A stretch of DNA of 64,000 nt from Phytoseiulus persimilis (Eukaryota; Arthropoda; Arachnida; Mesostigmata; Phytoseiidae), in the NCBI GenBank assembly GCA_037576195.1, contig CM075101.1, positions 53,382,001-53,446,000 on the forward strand, written 5' to 3'. The notes under the pieces were generated by a model. It was not told the origin of the DNA. It saw nothing but the letters and a program-made list of their open reading frames with translations, and did not search any database. A program made the translations under genes and the position numbers. Below, piece after piece: positions 13,072 to 24,700 of this stretch. Position 1 is the first letter of the stretch. Every line of letters starts with the position of its first letter.

Positions 13072-14853
13072 TCAAAGTTCACTCTTGTCCTGCAAGGGTA
13101 AACCAGGCAACATTCCCGTGGATATCGATCTGCCGCGATTTCGGATCTCTAGTAGATTTTCCTTGAGCTGATCGACGTCCTCCCCGAGCACCTCTTCTTT
13201 GATTCCCAGTGTAGATATATCAACCGCACTTTCGGCAAAGATGGGGGCCTCGTTCATTGACTGCTGAGCGAGCTCGGCCTGGTCCCTGATATCAGCCAGA
13301 CTCGAACTCACCGAGGGATTGGCGCTTTGCGGTTCGGACTTCGCCTCCGATTTGACGAGATCCGGTCTCAGGTCTTCCATAGACTGCCGGCGCGAGGACG
13401 GCAACGAAGTGTACAGTCGAGGTGCCGGCTTCTTCTCGTTGAGGCTCTGTCGATGACGCTCGATTATGACGCAAGCTCTTCCCAGCAGGAAGATGTTCAC
13501 GGCAATCTTACAGGAGAACAGGACAAGCCAGAAGAGCACCGCCAAAAGTATTGACACGCAGCCTTTGATGGCCACGCTACCGAGGACCACGCGCAGCACT
13601 AGGGCTCCTAAGGGCAGAGGAATGAACGCCATCCGCCGCGCAACCAAGTCCGAGTGGTCACTGTAGGCGTTTTTGAGTTTACTCGAAGCGACGTCGTACG
13701 CCAAGTAGGTGATGTATTCGGAGTACATCGAGTGGTGAATGTCGTTGAAACGAGTCACGAAAGCGTGTTTCACCCAATCCACGAGAATCTCCGACACCAT
13801 CACCCAGAAACAGCTTGGCAGGAGCTCCCAGAGCGGTTCGAGCTGCCACGAGTACTCCTTCATCGTCTGGAGGACAACCACAAACAGTAGCACCAGATAA
13901 TGGAATCTCTCTCGAACGTCGCTACACGACATTTGGAAGAGGTTACTCTTCTCGAATTTCTTGAAAACCATCCCTTTCAACTCGACGAAATTGTTTGACA
14001 TCATAATGGCCAGCAGGCCCTTGCTCTGCGAGTTGATGGCAACGTTCAGAGCCACGGCCTGGAGCATCACCAGGCAACAGTGGAAGAACACGTAGAGTAC
14101 CGCGAGGATGAAATGAGGCAGCACTCCGAACCGGCTCCGCCCATCTCCTTGGCGTCCTTTCGGTTCGGTGGCAGTCCAAAACAGGGCGTCGATTATATCT
14201 TGACCGAAGTTGCTGAAGAGTCGGTCTGCCACTTCGAGCATATTGAAAAATATGTACAACTTGATCACCGACTGCGTCTTCACAACGTGGTAGAGTACTG
14301 AAGTGTCTATGTACGTGGCCATGTAGGCAACTATGAGGATTATCAGACCTTTTATGAAGTCGCAGGTCTCAGCAGGCTGCAAACGACGACCGTGGATGGG
14401 GCTGCTGCTCTGCTTGGTTATTTTGTGTAGAAAAAGTTTCACCCAGTTAGACAGACCGGAGTAGGTGCCGAAAACGAAGCGAACCGGGAGAAGCGTGAAT
14501 ACGAAGAGGAAAGCGTCAATGCATTGTACCAAGCCGTAGAACTGGAACTTCTCAAATTCTTTGGGTATCTTGAAGAACATGTAGAACTTCTCGCGTCTGT
14601 CCTCGTAGCGCTGCTCGTCGTTCTCGAGGTAATATCCCCGCCGGAACTCTCCGTGGAGATACTCCCAGAAAGAATTGTTCCCATCCTCGGCGTCTTCACT
14701 TTGTGATGTCTGCGAAGATGCTCTGTCGACGCTCTCCGAAACCAGAGGACCGTCTCCGAAAGGTTCTGTTTTCAACTCGTGGGAACCGCCACTCTTTGAG
14801 TCAGTTGAGACGGGATGCCTGAATCGAACCGCTCCCTCTCCGCCAGGGTCCAT
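13072..14853 (-). CDS. TAPT1: TAPT1 family transmembrane protein
   Basis: One uninterrupted reading frame of 593 aa, close to the usual length of TAPT1 (transmembrane anterior posterior transformation 1, yeast Emp65). The conserved core starts with a FWEYLHGEFRRGYYLENDEQ block and runs through several hydrophobic segments, including a PAETCDFIKGLIIL block, a YMATYIDTSVLYHVVKTQS block and an ADRLFSNFGQDIIDALFW block. The C-terminal tail is hydrophilic and Ser/Glu-rich. Vertebrate TAPT1 sits in the ER or at the ciliary base, and mutations cause a lethal skeletal ciliopathy. I chose the ATG at 14851-14853 because the frame upstream has no ATG and because a good acceptor (TTTCTAG) lies just before it, which suggests a spliced 5' UTR. 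The gene lies head-to-tail behind CACTIN on the same strand, with little space between them. The coding part has no introns. Confidence 0.93.
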   Translation of the reverse strand: MDPGGEGAVRFRHPVSTDSKSGGSHELKTEPFGDGPLVSESVDRASSQTSQSEDAEDGNNSFWEYLHGEFRRGYYLENDEQRYEDRREKFYMFFKIPKEFEKFQFYGLVQCIDAFLFVFTLLPVRFVFGTYSGLSNWVKLFLHKITKQSSSPIHGRRLQPAETCDFIKGLIILIVAYMATYIDTSVLYHVVKTQSVIKLYIFFNMLEVADRLFSNFGQDIIDALFWTATEPKGRQGDGRSRFGVLPHFILAVLYVFFHCCLVMLQAVALNVAINSQSKGLLAIMMSNNFVELKGMVFKKFEKSNLFQMSCSDVRERFHYLVLLFVVVLQTMKEYSWQLEPLWELLPSCFWVMVSEILVDWVKHAFVTRFNDIHHSMYSEYITYLAYDVASSKLKNAYSDHSDLVARRMAFIPLPLGALVLRVVLGSVAIKGCVSILLAVLFWLVLFSCKIAVNIFLLGRACVIIERHRQSLNEKKPAPRLYTSLPSSRRQSMEDLRPDLVKSEAKSEPQSANPSVSSSLADIRDQAELAQQSMNEAPIFAESAVDISTLGIKEEVLGEDVDQLKENLLEIRNRGRSISTGMLPGLPLQDKSEL

Positions 14854-14866
14854 CCTAGAAACATGG
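14854..14866 (-). promoter_or_regulatory. Splice acceptor one base before the TAPT1 start codon
   Basis: On the minus strand the bases CATGTTTCTAG are followed by G and then the ATG at 14853. This looks like the 3' end of a 5' UTR intron. The upstream exon would have to lie in the roughly 100 bp before the CACTIN poly(A) signal, or further upstream inside CACTIN. Confidence 0.4.
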
Positions 14867-14982
14867 GAAACCGAGCATTTAGAAGGCGGAACTCGGGAAG
14901 CAGTATTCAATCAGCTACGAACAACAGAAATGAAGGAGCCGAGGGACAACAGCTCAATCGATAGAGATGCAACGTCGATTGG

Positions 14983-14988
14983 TTTATT
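14983..14988 (-). terminator. AATAAA poly(A) signal of CACTIN
   Basis: AATAAA on the minus strand, 52 bp after the CACTIN stop codon. It implies a very short 3' UTR and leaves about 110-130 bp before the TAPT1 start codon. Confidence 0.6.
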
Positions 14989-15039
14989 GTATGTCAAAAA
15001 ATATCTGTGCACAAAGGGGGAAGGCTCGCAGCGCGGATT

Positions 15040-17550
15040 TCATCGTCGGTAACGATACCGCTTGAAGTGGAACCACAATTGGAATATGTCGTTGTGAAAT
15101 TGGCATCGGAAGCCTTTCTTGTAGGAGTATTCCCACTCTCTGTTGACAACCTTGAATGCGATGTCTTCGTATGGGGGCCCGGCGTGGAAGCGGAGCACCG
15201 AAAACTCGGGGTTGTCCGCGCATGCTGTCAACGAATACTGGGGTGTAACGTTCTTATCGATTAGATCAGGATAGAAAATGTTGAACTTGTAGCCTTGTAC
15301 GATCTTTGGCGGCGGATTGTCGATATCGTAGTGAGTCTGGTTGTACTTGTTCCATTCGAAGCCTGTGTGTACGCGGTTGAAATAGCGAGGCTTCCGAGGC
15401 CGGTACATGTCACTCCACTGATACGTCTGAGCATCGATCAACTGTTCGACGCTGAACTGAGCTTCTGTGTCGTCCATGCCCTTCCTAGCCTCGCGCTCGA
15501 ATATTTCCTCGATTTTACTCAAAGTCTCGGCTTTGCCCACTCCCGTGAGATTGATCCGAGCTTCCCGCCGTTGCTCGTCTTCACGAGGATCGATGAGCAA
15601 GGTGCCCAGCTCGAGATCGGACGCTTTGAGCAACGCTGGTGAATATCTCCCCTGTTCATAGTCGATGATGCTCTGTTGAAGCGGGTCGATTTCGTGGTAA
15701 GCTTCCTGACTGTTTTCATCATCTGCGCTGCTCGCGCTTGGTTCATGAACCGCTGAAGACGACGCCTGCGGTTCATTTTCGCGTGAGTGCTCGTCATCTC
15801 GACTCTGCTCCGGCTTGATTTGGACACCTTGCTCTTGTTTGAGTTGCGCAAGCTTTTTCCGTAAGTTTTCTTCGTGCCGCTCCCGGAGTCGGGCGTGCGC
15901 CATGTACGATCTGAGTCTGGACAAGAGCGTTTCCCAGTAGGCGACATCTAAGCCGGGGCCTTTATTCTTGAGTTTTGCCTCAATGCTGACTTTGAGCACT
16001 TCTAGCTGTTTCGGTGTTTTGCCTTTGAAAACATCAACAATGTCCTTGTTCACTTCGGAACTTATAGTCTGACGGCCAGAGGGGTTCTCATCACTCTCGG
16101 TCTTTTTCAGCTTCCGAACTTCTTCGTCGACAATGATGCGAATGTCATTCCAATATTCTTGATTTTTCCTACTCTCTAATCTCATGTAAACATTGATATC
16201 CTCGATCAGATCTTCGAAGTCGTCCAAAGAGAGACCGTTCAGGTAGTGGTAGGGTTCTATCATTTCGACGGAGAAATCCTCTTCCTCAGCCGAAATGTAT
16301 CTCGCCAGCAAGTCGATAGGCTTTGCTCGACCTTCTTCAATTCGGATTTTGCTGCGTAGTTTTGCCTGTTGCAAATGGAAAGTATCTTCCTGTTTCGCCC
16401 ATTCATCAAACTGAGCCCCTTCGCGTTTCCGCTGCTCCATCTCCAAGAGTTGTTCTCTTTCGGCTCGCTCTCGTTCCCTCTCTAGACGTCTTTCCTTGAC
16501 CTTCTCCAGCTCCTGCCGTTGCTCTACGCGTTTTCGTCGGTTCAGTTTCTCTAATTGCTCATCTTTGATGTCCTTCATCCCTTCTTTTTCAAGTTTCTTG
16601 CCCCATTTGAATGTTTGCTGCAGATTGGAATCTCCGAACGGATTGTCCTGGTTCGTGTAACCAGCCAACTCGTCATTCCAGCCCAGTTCCTGTTTTCTTC
16701 TACGTTCCTTGGCTTCTTTTTTTGCCAACCGTCGAGCCCGCTTCTGTTCTGGAGTTTCGGTTTCCTTCATGAGCGCCTTGAGTTTTTTCCTGTCTTCCTT
16801 TTTTCTCGACTGTTCATCTTCCAGATAATTGTCATACTTCGCACGCTGGTCCTCGTTCGATGTCTCCGGAGCGGTTGAGCTGCTGCTCGACCTGCTCCTA
16901 CTCTTTTTCTTCCCTTTGTCCACAGTCCTGCGAGAGCCATGTTTTCGAGGCGGACTCGTCGGCTCGTCGCTCCTGGAACGATGATGCCTTCCTTCGCCGT
17001 CACTAGAGCGATCGCGTTCCCCGCGCCTGGCGGGCTTTCTCTTCCCACCGGGAGAGTTGCTGCGCTTTCTGTACGAGGGGCTGTAGCTCCGTTCATTCCG
17101 AGAACCCTTCTCCTGGTGATATTTTCTTCGGGGACTGCCAGATCGATCTCGTCTGCGACGGTGCTCCTTCGGAGACCGACGATCCCTATGCCGCCGTGAT
17201 GCTCTGTGCTTTTCTCTAGATTGAGATCGCCGTCTTTCTGGCTTCGAAGACAATGTGTTTCGTTCCCGTGAAACCGACCGCCGGAGCTTCGTTGGCGGAG
17301 TTTTTCTACGTTCGAATGAGGCAGACCGCCGCCGCCGCCTTTCCGACGACGGCGAATCCCTCCGTTCGCGCGGACCAGGGGATTTTTCAGCACTGGTCGA
17401 TTGAGCTCGGACTTCTCTCGACGTGGAACCCTCGCGTCTCGGGGACACCGTTGTTTGACGTTCTGTTCGTTTCCTATTCTTCCCGCGGCGCCAGTTTGAG
17501 GCTCCATCGCTGCTGTCCGATTCCTCAGAGTCGCTCCGCTTCGAGCCCAT
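15040..17550 (-). CDS. CACTIN: Cactin, splicing factor and NF-kB pathway regulator
   Basis: A single-exon CDS of 836 aa beginning at the ATG at 17548-17550 (MGSKRSDSEESDSSDGASNW). Residues 1 to about 215 form a low-complexity Arg/Ser domain. The middle is a long charged coiled coil (RLAKKEAKERRRKQELGWND onward). The last 125 residues are the highly conserved Cactus-binding domain: YRPRKPRYFNRVHTGFEWNK, the NPPPKIVQGYKFNIFYPDLI block, and the terminal QLWFHFKRYRYRR. Cactin was found as a partner of the IkB protein Cactus in Drosophila and is also a spliceosome component needed for splicing of certain introns. Length and domain order are normal for the family. Absence of introns in a gene that is intron-bearing in most animals suggests intron loss. 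Confidence 0.96.
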   Translation of the reverse strand: MGSKRSDSEESDSSDGASNWRRGKNRKRTERQTTVSPRREGSTSREVRAQSTSAEKSPGPRERRDSPSSERRRRRSASFERRKTPPTKLRRSVSRERNTLSSKPERRRSQSREKHRASRRHRDRRSPKEHRRRRDRSGSPRRKYHQEKGSRNERSYSPSYRKRSNSPGGKRKPARRGERDRSSDGEGRHHRSRSDEPTSPPRKHGSRRTVDKGKKKSRSRSSSSSTAPETSNEDQRAKYDNYLEDEQSRKKEDRKKLKALMKETETPEQKRARRLAKKEAKERRRKQELGWNDELAGYTNQDNPFGDSNLQQTFKWGKKLEKEGMKDIKDEQLEKLNRRKRVEQRQELEKVKERRLERERERAEREQLLEMEQRKREGAQFDEWAKQEDTFHLQQAKLRSKIRIEEGRAKPIDLLARYISAEEEDFSVEMIEPYHYLNGLSLDDFEDLIEDINVYMRLESRKNQEYWNDIRIIVDEEVRKLKKTESDENPSGRQTISSEVNKDIVDVFKGKTPKQLEVLKVSIEAKLKNKGPGLDVAYWETLLSRLRSYMAHARLRERHEENLRKKLAQLKQEQGVQIKPEQSRDDEHSRENEPQASSSAVHEPSASSADDENSQEAYHEIDPLQQSIIDYEQGRYSPALLKASDLELGTLLIDPREDEQRREARINLTGVGKAETLSKIEEIFEREARKGMDDTEAQFSVEQLIDAQTYQWSDMYRPRKPRYFNRVHTGFEWNKYNQTHYDIDNPPPKIVQGYKFNIFYPDLIDKNVTPQYSLTACADNPEFSVLRFHAGPPYEDIAFKVVNREWEYSYKKGFRCQFHNDIFQLWFHFKRYRYRR

Positions 17551-18759
17551 GTCGGAATTCAGAAGTTGCTCCTGAAAGAGGAGTTTCTTTACTGGGCAAG
17601 ACGATGGAACGCGCCGATGAGTTGGTGCGACGTCGCGGGTTTCCTTGCTGGAGACGCTCAGCAGAATTTCAAAACCTTCTGTGGGATTTCGTTATGGAAA
17701 ATCCAAGATAGGCCACCTGCTCTTGTTTTCAGCGGCGGAGGACGAGGGGACAGACACATAATGCAGTTGATTCGAGAGGCAGTGCACACGTCTCTCACGT
17801 GAACCGGACCGTCGATCTCTATCGATCCGCTGATTGAATCATGTCATCATAGAGTACCGGAATCCCGGCAATGCTCTGTAGAGTCGCTGACTCTCTCTCT
17901 CCCCCGGGGCTTACTTGTTATTGACAGTACCCAAGTTGGGCGGCTCCCGAATGCACCGGTCGTTGGTGACACTACCTCGTACGACACCCCGTTCGTACTC
18001 AACGGGACCCACCAGGATAAGAAACTTTGGCCGCACTCCGAGTTGCCGCAGCTCGTTGAAACAACACAGACGACAGCGCGTTTACACTCGATCGACCAGA
18101 CGTCGCTGAAACCAGCAGCCGCTCCATCCAAAATGGCGGTCTCAACGCCCCAGAACCGAGGCGCGAAAGAGTGCCACAAGAGGGAGGGCGCGCTTGAGGG
18201 AGGGAGCGAAGTTCATCGTATCTTCTATGCGGGGCGCCCGTGGAACTTTTCGGGGATTTTCTCTTCTCACGTGAGCTCCGTAGATTTCCAGCCAGAAATG
18301 TGCTCTCAACAACCAAATCGCGGGAACTCCATCACTCTTTGGTTCATACGTGAGACGCTTGAAGAACGACACTTTTTGTTTTGGACCCGCCAAAACTAAT
18401 CAAACCTGTGTTTCCATAAGTATTGGCGACTAGCAGCGCGAGAAAACCCATTGAAATAGAGCGCGTCGAACGTTGAGAAGGTGTGTCAGGGAGAAAGTGG
18501 TCTTTCATCCGATGGCAGATAGAGTCAGACTCGCTTCGTTCGAGCCCCGAGACATTTGGAACGATCTCTCTCGAAATCGGTCCCATCCGAAATGCTATTC
18601 AGTGTTCTGATGGTAGAGGATCCACCGACGGGTCTTCTGGAATGTCGGGATGGCGCGAGCGACTAAATCGCGGTTGACGAAGCTGCACCCGAAGCACTGG
18701 AAGAATCGTAATCAAAAATTATCCCTGTAGGTTCAGAGCTTCCTTGCGAGCCTCTCGAC
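17551..18759. promoter_or_regulatory. Divergent intergenic region, CACTIN / XPNPEP1
   Basis: 1.2 kb between two start codons facing away from each other: CACTIN (minus) and XPNPEP1 (plus). It should contain both promoters. I see no TATA box at a convincing distance and no coding exon; overlapping open frames lack splice support. Confidence 0.5.
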
Positions 18760-21665
18760 ATGGCCATGAGAAGTTCGGTTTCCGTTCTCAAGAGACTCCG
18801 TGCTCTCATAAAGGTCCAGCCTGAAGGAATTTCCGCGTATATCATCCCTCATGCCGATGCTCATATGGTGAGTCGCTAGTTCGGAGGAAGCGAGCCCTGC
18901 TGAATGAAGCGCTCGATCGCGAGCTGAGCCAACCAAACCCGGATTGAATACTCACTCAACCTTTCTCCATTTAATAGAACGAATACATTTCGTCGAACGA
19001 TGCGCGACTCGAGTTCATTAGTGGCTTCACCGGTTCTTATGGGACAGCGATTATCACCGAGGAGCATGCCGCGCTCTGGACCGACGGACGATATCACAGT
19101 CAGGCTGAAAAAGAACTAGGACAACAATGGACCCTAATGAAAGAAGGACTCCCAGACACTCTCGAACCTCATCAGTGGCTTTCGAAAGTGCTTCCCGCCA
19201 AAGGGAAAGTTGGAGTTGATTCATTGCTGATATCCTTCTCCAAGTGGTCACAACTGTCTCGGAAACTTGGAAGTGCCGGTCACAAGCTAGTGCCAGTATC
19301 CCAGAATCTCGTTGATAATGTGAGTGCGACCGTTGATGATCGCTAGCGAGTTGATTTCATGTTATTAGAAAGTCTTCAATTTCCCCAAATCTGGAACAAT
19401 CGGATTCAGGTGTGGGACGATCGCCCCGTTCCTTCGGAAACCCCTGTGGAAGCCTTGCCTGTTATGTTGACCGGTCGAACATGGCAGGAGAAACTGTCTG
19501 ACGTTCGTCAAGACATGAAGGAAAGAAATGCGCAGGCGCTGATTGTGACCGCGCTAGACGAAATAGCCTGTGAGTGTCGCGTTCAATTGGAAATTTCCGG
19601 GTGCAATCGATGAGGTACGAATTCTGTTGAAGCTTTTCCCGGAGGTATTAAATCCGAGGTTTCCTTCGTAGGGCTATTCAATCTACGCGGAAGTGACATC
19701 GAATTCAATCCAGTGTTTTTTGCGTACGCCGTCATCACTCTGAAATCTGCGCACCTCTTCGTGGATGAGAACAAAATCACAATCGGACTCGAGAAGCACT
19801 TAACTCTCTCGGAGAATCGGTCGCCAAAAAGTTCTGTGGACACCAACTGTGGCGATGGATCGTTGGAGTCGCAACTTCATCAGAACCAAATTCATCCACT
19901 TCTTGTGGAGAGCGTTGACATCCAACCCTATTGGTGAGCGCTTCGTTGGGCGTTCCCGAATGTTTTAAAGTTCAGCGATCGCGATGCGCTCCGCTCCCCC
20001 GCAGAGAGCTCCAACCTGAAGGACATTGTTTTCCTTCCACAGGATGTTCAAGGACTTCCTGACGATGTTCATGCAACAACAGTCCGGTCGCATTTGGGTG
20101 TCCCCGAGTTCATCCTACGGAATCGTCTCTTCGATTCCCGAGGAACGACGGCTTCAGGAAGAATCGCCAATCCAGCTTAGGAAAGCCGTCAAGAACTCCA
20201 TAGAAATCGAAGGGATGAAAAAAGCTCACGTGAGTGTTCGCATTCGTTTGACCGGCTCCGAGAAGGAAAGTTCTGTGCCGGACGGTTCAAGCCGACACAG
20301 CCGGGGGGTGACCAGCTACGACGAATGACTACTCCACAGATCCGCGACGCCGTCGCTCTCATCGAGTTCCTAGACTGGATGGAGAAAGAGGTGCCGAAGG
20401 GTGGGGTCACGGAAATCTCAGCAGCAGACAAGTTGGAATCGTTCCGGCGGCAGCAAAACGATTATGTCGGCCTGTCCTTCGCTACTATCAGCGCGTCCGG
20501 GCCGAACGCAGCAGTTATCCACTACAAACCATCTAGAGATAGCGACAGGTGCGATAGTCAGAACTCATTCATGTCAAGCGGATCCAAGGGTAGCATCGAG
20601 TCCCAGCGAATCTGAGCAACGAATCTGTTTCTTTGCAGGCCGGTCACCACTGATGAAATCTATTTAGTGGACTCGGGGGGTCAGTATCGGGACGGGACGA
20701 CCGATGTCACTCGTACAGTTCATTTCGGTACTCCTACAGACAAAGAGCGCGAATGCTACACACGGGTGGTGAAAGGAGCCATCGCTCTCAGCACCACGAA
20801 GTTCCCGCGACTGACGAAGGTTTGATCACAGATTTGGAGGATTCAACTTTGCCTGTCATTCGCGAGCGGAGCTTTCCTTATCGCCGAGCTTTTGCCACGG
20901 ATCGGGGATGCCCTGAAATCATAGCTCGTTTCTTCCCCAACAGGGCAACATGATCGACACGTTAGCTCGGAAAAGTCTCTGGGACGTCGGATTGGACTAC
21001 ATGCACGGAACAGGTCACGGAGTCGGGGCATACTTGAACGTACACGAGGGGCCGTTTTCGATTTCTTTCAAAGAGAATCCCAAGGATCCCGGCCTGAGGG
21101 AGGGCATGTTCACCAGCATCGGTACGTTGAGAATATCCAGCTAACTGCCGCGTTTTCGATGCTGCAGATCCAATAGATTCGTACGGTAATATTCGTAGTT
21201 GACGGAGACATTTCAATCTTCAGAACCTGGATATTACGAAGACTCCAGTTTTGGGATACGTCTTGAGAACGTCGCGCAAATCATTCCAGTCGACACGAAA
21301 TACCAATTCAAGCAGAAGCAGTTTTTGACTTTTGAAACAATAACTCTAGTACCAGTTCAAAAGAAACTTTTGAACCCTACAATGTTGACGGAAGCTGAGG
21401 TAAGTCAGAGAGAGAGAGAGAGGCGAGGAGAGATACCGAGCTCGGTCACTCTTCCGGTACCGCAACTTCGTAACCTGTCATTCCCGATAGGTTTCCCGCT
21501 GTGAATCTCGTAACCGATAAGCCTGGATTGTGGAATTATTTTCAGATCGAGTGGCTGAATACTTATCATGAGCAATGTCGGGTTGTCGTTGGTCGAATGC
21601 TCGAAAATCAGGGCAAGGAGACGGTTCTGCAATGGCTCATGAGAGAAACACAACCTCTTGGCTGA
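18760..21665 (+). CDS. XPNPEP1: Cytosolic Xaa-Pro aminopeptidase 1 (aminopeptidase P)
   Basis: Ten exons join in phase to give 640 aa (human enzyme 623 aa): 18760-18867, 18978-19319, 19410-19569, 19672-19933, 20043-20229, 20340-20548, 20639-20819, 20944-21121, 21224-21399, 21546-21665. It removes the N-terminal residue from peptides with proline in position 2. The creatinase-like N-terminal domain is present ([14 protein letters not shown], then the [20 protein letters not shown] block). The metallopeptidase M24 fold keeps all five metal ligands: Asp in VDSGG, Asp in [11 protein letters not shown], His in [15 protein letters not shown], Glu in EPGYYED, and Glu in GIRLEN. The C-terminus (LMRETQPLG) matches the family ending RETQP. 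The start at 18760 follows from length and from the conserved first exon. There is no signal peptide, so it is cytosolic. Introns are 73 to 147 nt. Confidence 0.96.
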
Positions 21666-21719
21666 GCGAGCCTCGCTACGCGAACCAATGGAGGAATGGA
21701 AGCGCGAGCCACGGAAAGC

Positions 21720-21725
21720 AATAAA
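21720..21725 (+). terminator. AATAAA poly(A) signal of XPNPEP1
   Basis: AATAAA lies 55 bp after the XPNPEP1 stop codon, a typical distance for a short 3' UTR. Confidence 0.65.
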
Positions 21726-24700
21726 TTCGTACAATGGCAGTCCTGCGAAGAAGACCTGCCGGCGGAAATTCTCACAGAATAAGCAATAGAGCGCTGGCTA
21801 AACTGAAACGCGGCCAACGGGACCGTAGATATATGCTAGTCAAGTTAAGTGAGGTCGAGACGTCGAACCGAAAGGTTGGCCTTATAAAGGCATTTGGTGT
21901 ATAACACCGGAGAGAACGAGGGCATTTTTGGATGATTGATTGATGAAATTAATCCAGATGACGGATCAGCAGGTGATTAAGAAATGCACTTCCTGAAAGA
22001 TCAGCTATCGCGTAGAGGCAACCAATATAATTAACATAGTTATGATCGCCATCGATATCTCTACGTCTTTGACGACTTATAATGTGTGGCACGTTAGATG
22101 GATAATCTGAAATGGCCGGCCAACAACAACTACCGTACGTGAGTGGTATCCAGAGCAATAACGAGTGCCATGTGCCTCCCTAGGTACTACTGATCATCGC
22201 AGACTTCGTCTGATCCGATAGGAGCAGATCAGAGCGAGTGAACAATAAGCCGCTGGGTGAAGCCACAAAGTGGTGGCACTCGGCAGTGACCGCCGTATTG
22301 CGAGAGCCGACCTCGTCGCTTGGTCAGCGCGAGGACGACTCCGAGCAACTAAACACCGACACATCAAAATGCAGACGGGTACAACGCTTCTCTGTTGATA
22401 CATATACACTAGGTAGTCTTGCTTGTACGATGTGAACGAGAACGACCGATGGCGATTGCTCACAGTCGCGGTGCTCCCGGTAGAGTCGTTGACCCGGTAC
22501 TGGAATCCGAGGAGTGATGAATATTTCGGCTTGGCGAGACCATGGACGGAGAAAATCATGGAGCTTTCCTTGGATTCTGGGAGGTCATTTTTCCTCACCC
22601 TCAGAGTTCGCGTCTCCGCGTGGCTTCCCTGAAGGAGTCCCGATCTGATTGAGTTGGCAACACGATTTAATGTTCTTCCTTAGACATTTACATCCACTCC
22701 AAGTGCTGTTGTTTATTTCGTTGATTGCTAGGGCGTCTGGACGCCTCCGCATTATAGCGCGGCCAAATCGATACGTTGCAGGAACGTTGCCGCGGCAGTT
22801 GAGAAAATCGCTCAGTCACTTCGGACCCGAGATGGCTGCGACAATTGAGCCGTGGCTGATGAACAAACCTGTCAGAGGCGTTCAAAGTTCCACTTTTTGC
22901 GGAATCGACTGCACTCGCATTGCGGAACAACCGCTAAGAGCTTTCGTTCTCGCGTATTCTATCGGTTTGGTTCCAGTGTACCGACGATTCGTAACACGAA
23001 TTCGAGACATTCTCCGCAATGTACTGCTGGGCGACTGATAATTTGCCCAGCCGTCTGCAGGGGTGGGAGAGGGGGGGGGGGGGCTTATGATAGCAAGTTA
23101 CTGAGTGAGTCGAGGGAACGATGGACGGCCCTTCAGAGGTCTGAGCTTTCAAAGTTCGGACACCTACTGTGAGCCCAAGGAGATGTCGTGTTGATCGATC
23201 AGAGCTCGCTCAATGATTCCAAGCGTTCCGAGCTTTTTTTTCGTATCAGGGACTCGTGTTATACTACAGCGCCTCAGAATCTGCCTAGGCGGCTCTCACA
23301 ACCAATCTACCTCAGCTAGTCTCACGCAGAAAACGCGCTATTGCGAATTCTCGGAGCTTCAACCAAGATTGACGATACCAACAGGTGAAGTGATTATGCC
23401 GATGCCGATGAGGACCATGGCGCCGACGACTATGAATCCAGAAAGGATGACGCAGAAGAGAAACCCAAAAACCCTCCTACCTCATATTTAGAACACCAAG
23501 TGATGAAGAATCTCGCATCTAAGATTTTCAGTTGCAACTGATCTGTCACATTTCCCCCGCAGGGCGGAAACGCTGTTCATCTTTGAATTTTGTTGCTGTT
23601 TGCCTCCTGAGCGAGCTTTAAGAAAGTAAAGAACTGGCGGGAAGCCTCTTTGAGAAGGAGACGGACAGACAGACAGACCTTTCCAATTGCCTGACTTAAG
23701 ATGAAGATAGGCAGATTGTCAAGTAGCCGATCGATCGGACAATCGAGTGATCGGTCGGTGGACTGATCCTCTAGCCCATCGAAAGCGGTCGATCGCAGCA
23801 GCAGCAGATTCCGAAAGCAATAATATAAGTCGATGCGACCCCTCATAACATCATGAATAGGGTATATTGTTGTAAAATATACAGTATAATGATACTTATA
23901 ATATATTTACACTGCTATCAAATGAAAGAAGCGAAGATATATCGCTCTTCCTTGTACATTTATGGCGGGTGGGTTCATCGCGGGTAAATCGCGATTCGTC
24001 CCTCCAGAGACCGATCAATGAGTCAATCCAGGAAACCCATCATCGGTCTCTTTCAAACTCCCGCGCTCACGTCCTCCCCGATCAAGATCCCAGGATACCT
24101 GTTTCTAAAATGGCCAAAGCAGTCAAACTGCTCCCATGTAAATCACAGATAATAATGACGATAAGAATAATGAATACCTCCTATGATCACTTAAACTTCA
24201 TCATGGATATAGGAATAGATGACGCGAAGAAGTTACCCATAACATCGAGGGCACGGAGCAAAATCACGGAAGAAACTCAACCTATTTAATGACTCTTGAT
24301 AAAGCTTCCACCACATTACCAGTAATCGATTACATTTAGCATCGATTACAACCTAGATATTGATGGGTACACCGATTGAAATCCAGGCTCGAGCAAGGCA
24401 TCGAATTCCTTGCAAATTATTCCGAACAAGATCTGAATTTAACTCCGATATTCGATTCGGAACAAGTGTCCTCTGTCTGATGAGTGAGAGAACGATTCCG
24501 AAGTCCACGATGACAGGACGGGAACCCCGATTCCAGGCCGACCTGGTCGTCTTTGATGGAAATGTCGGGCACAGATGAAACAAAGAGAAACGGGTGTTGT
24601 TCCTTGCTCTCTACGTTCGAGCAGAATTCGCTCTAAATTTATCCGGTTGCGTGGATGAAAGCTCCTGATGAACTGAGCAGCGATCAATCACCTGATCGAT

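Noticed and set aside
16767..17507. Long alternative minus-strand frame inside CACTIN (246 codons)
   Set aside because: It is the shifted frame of the Arg/Ser-rich repeats of CACTIN, which stay open in several frames because of low codon complexity.
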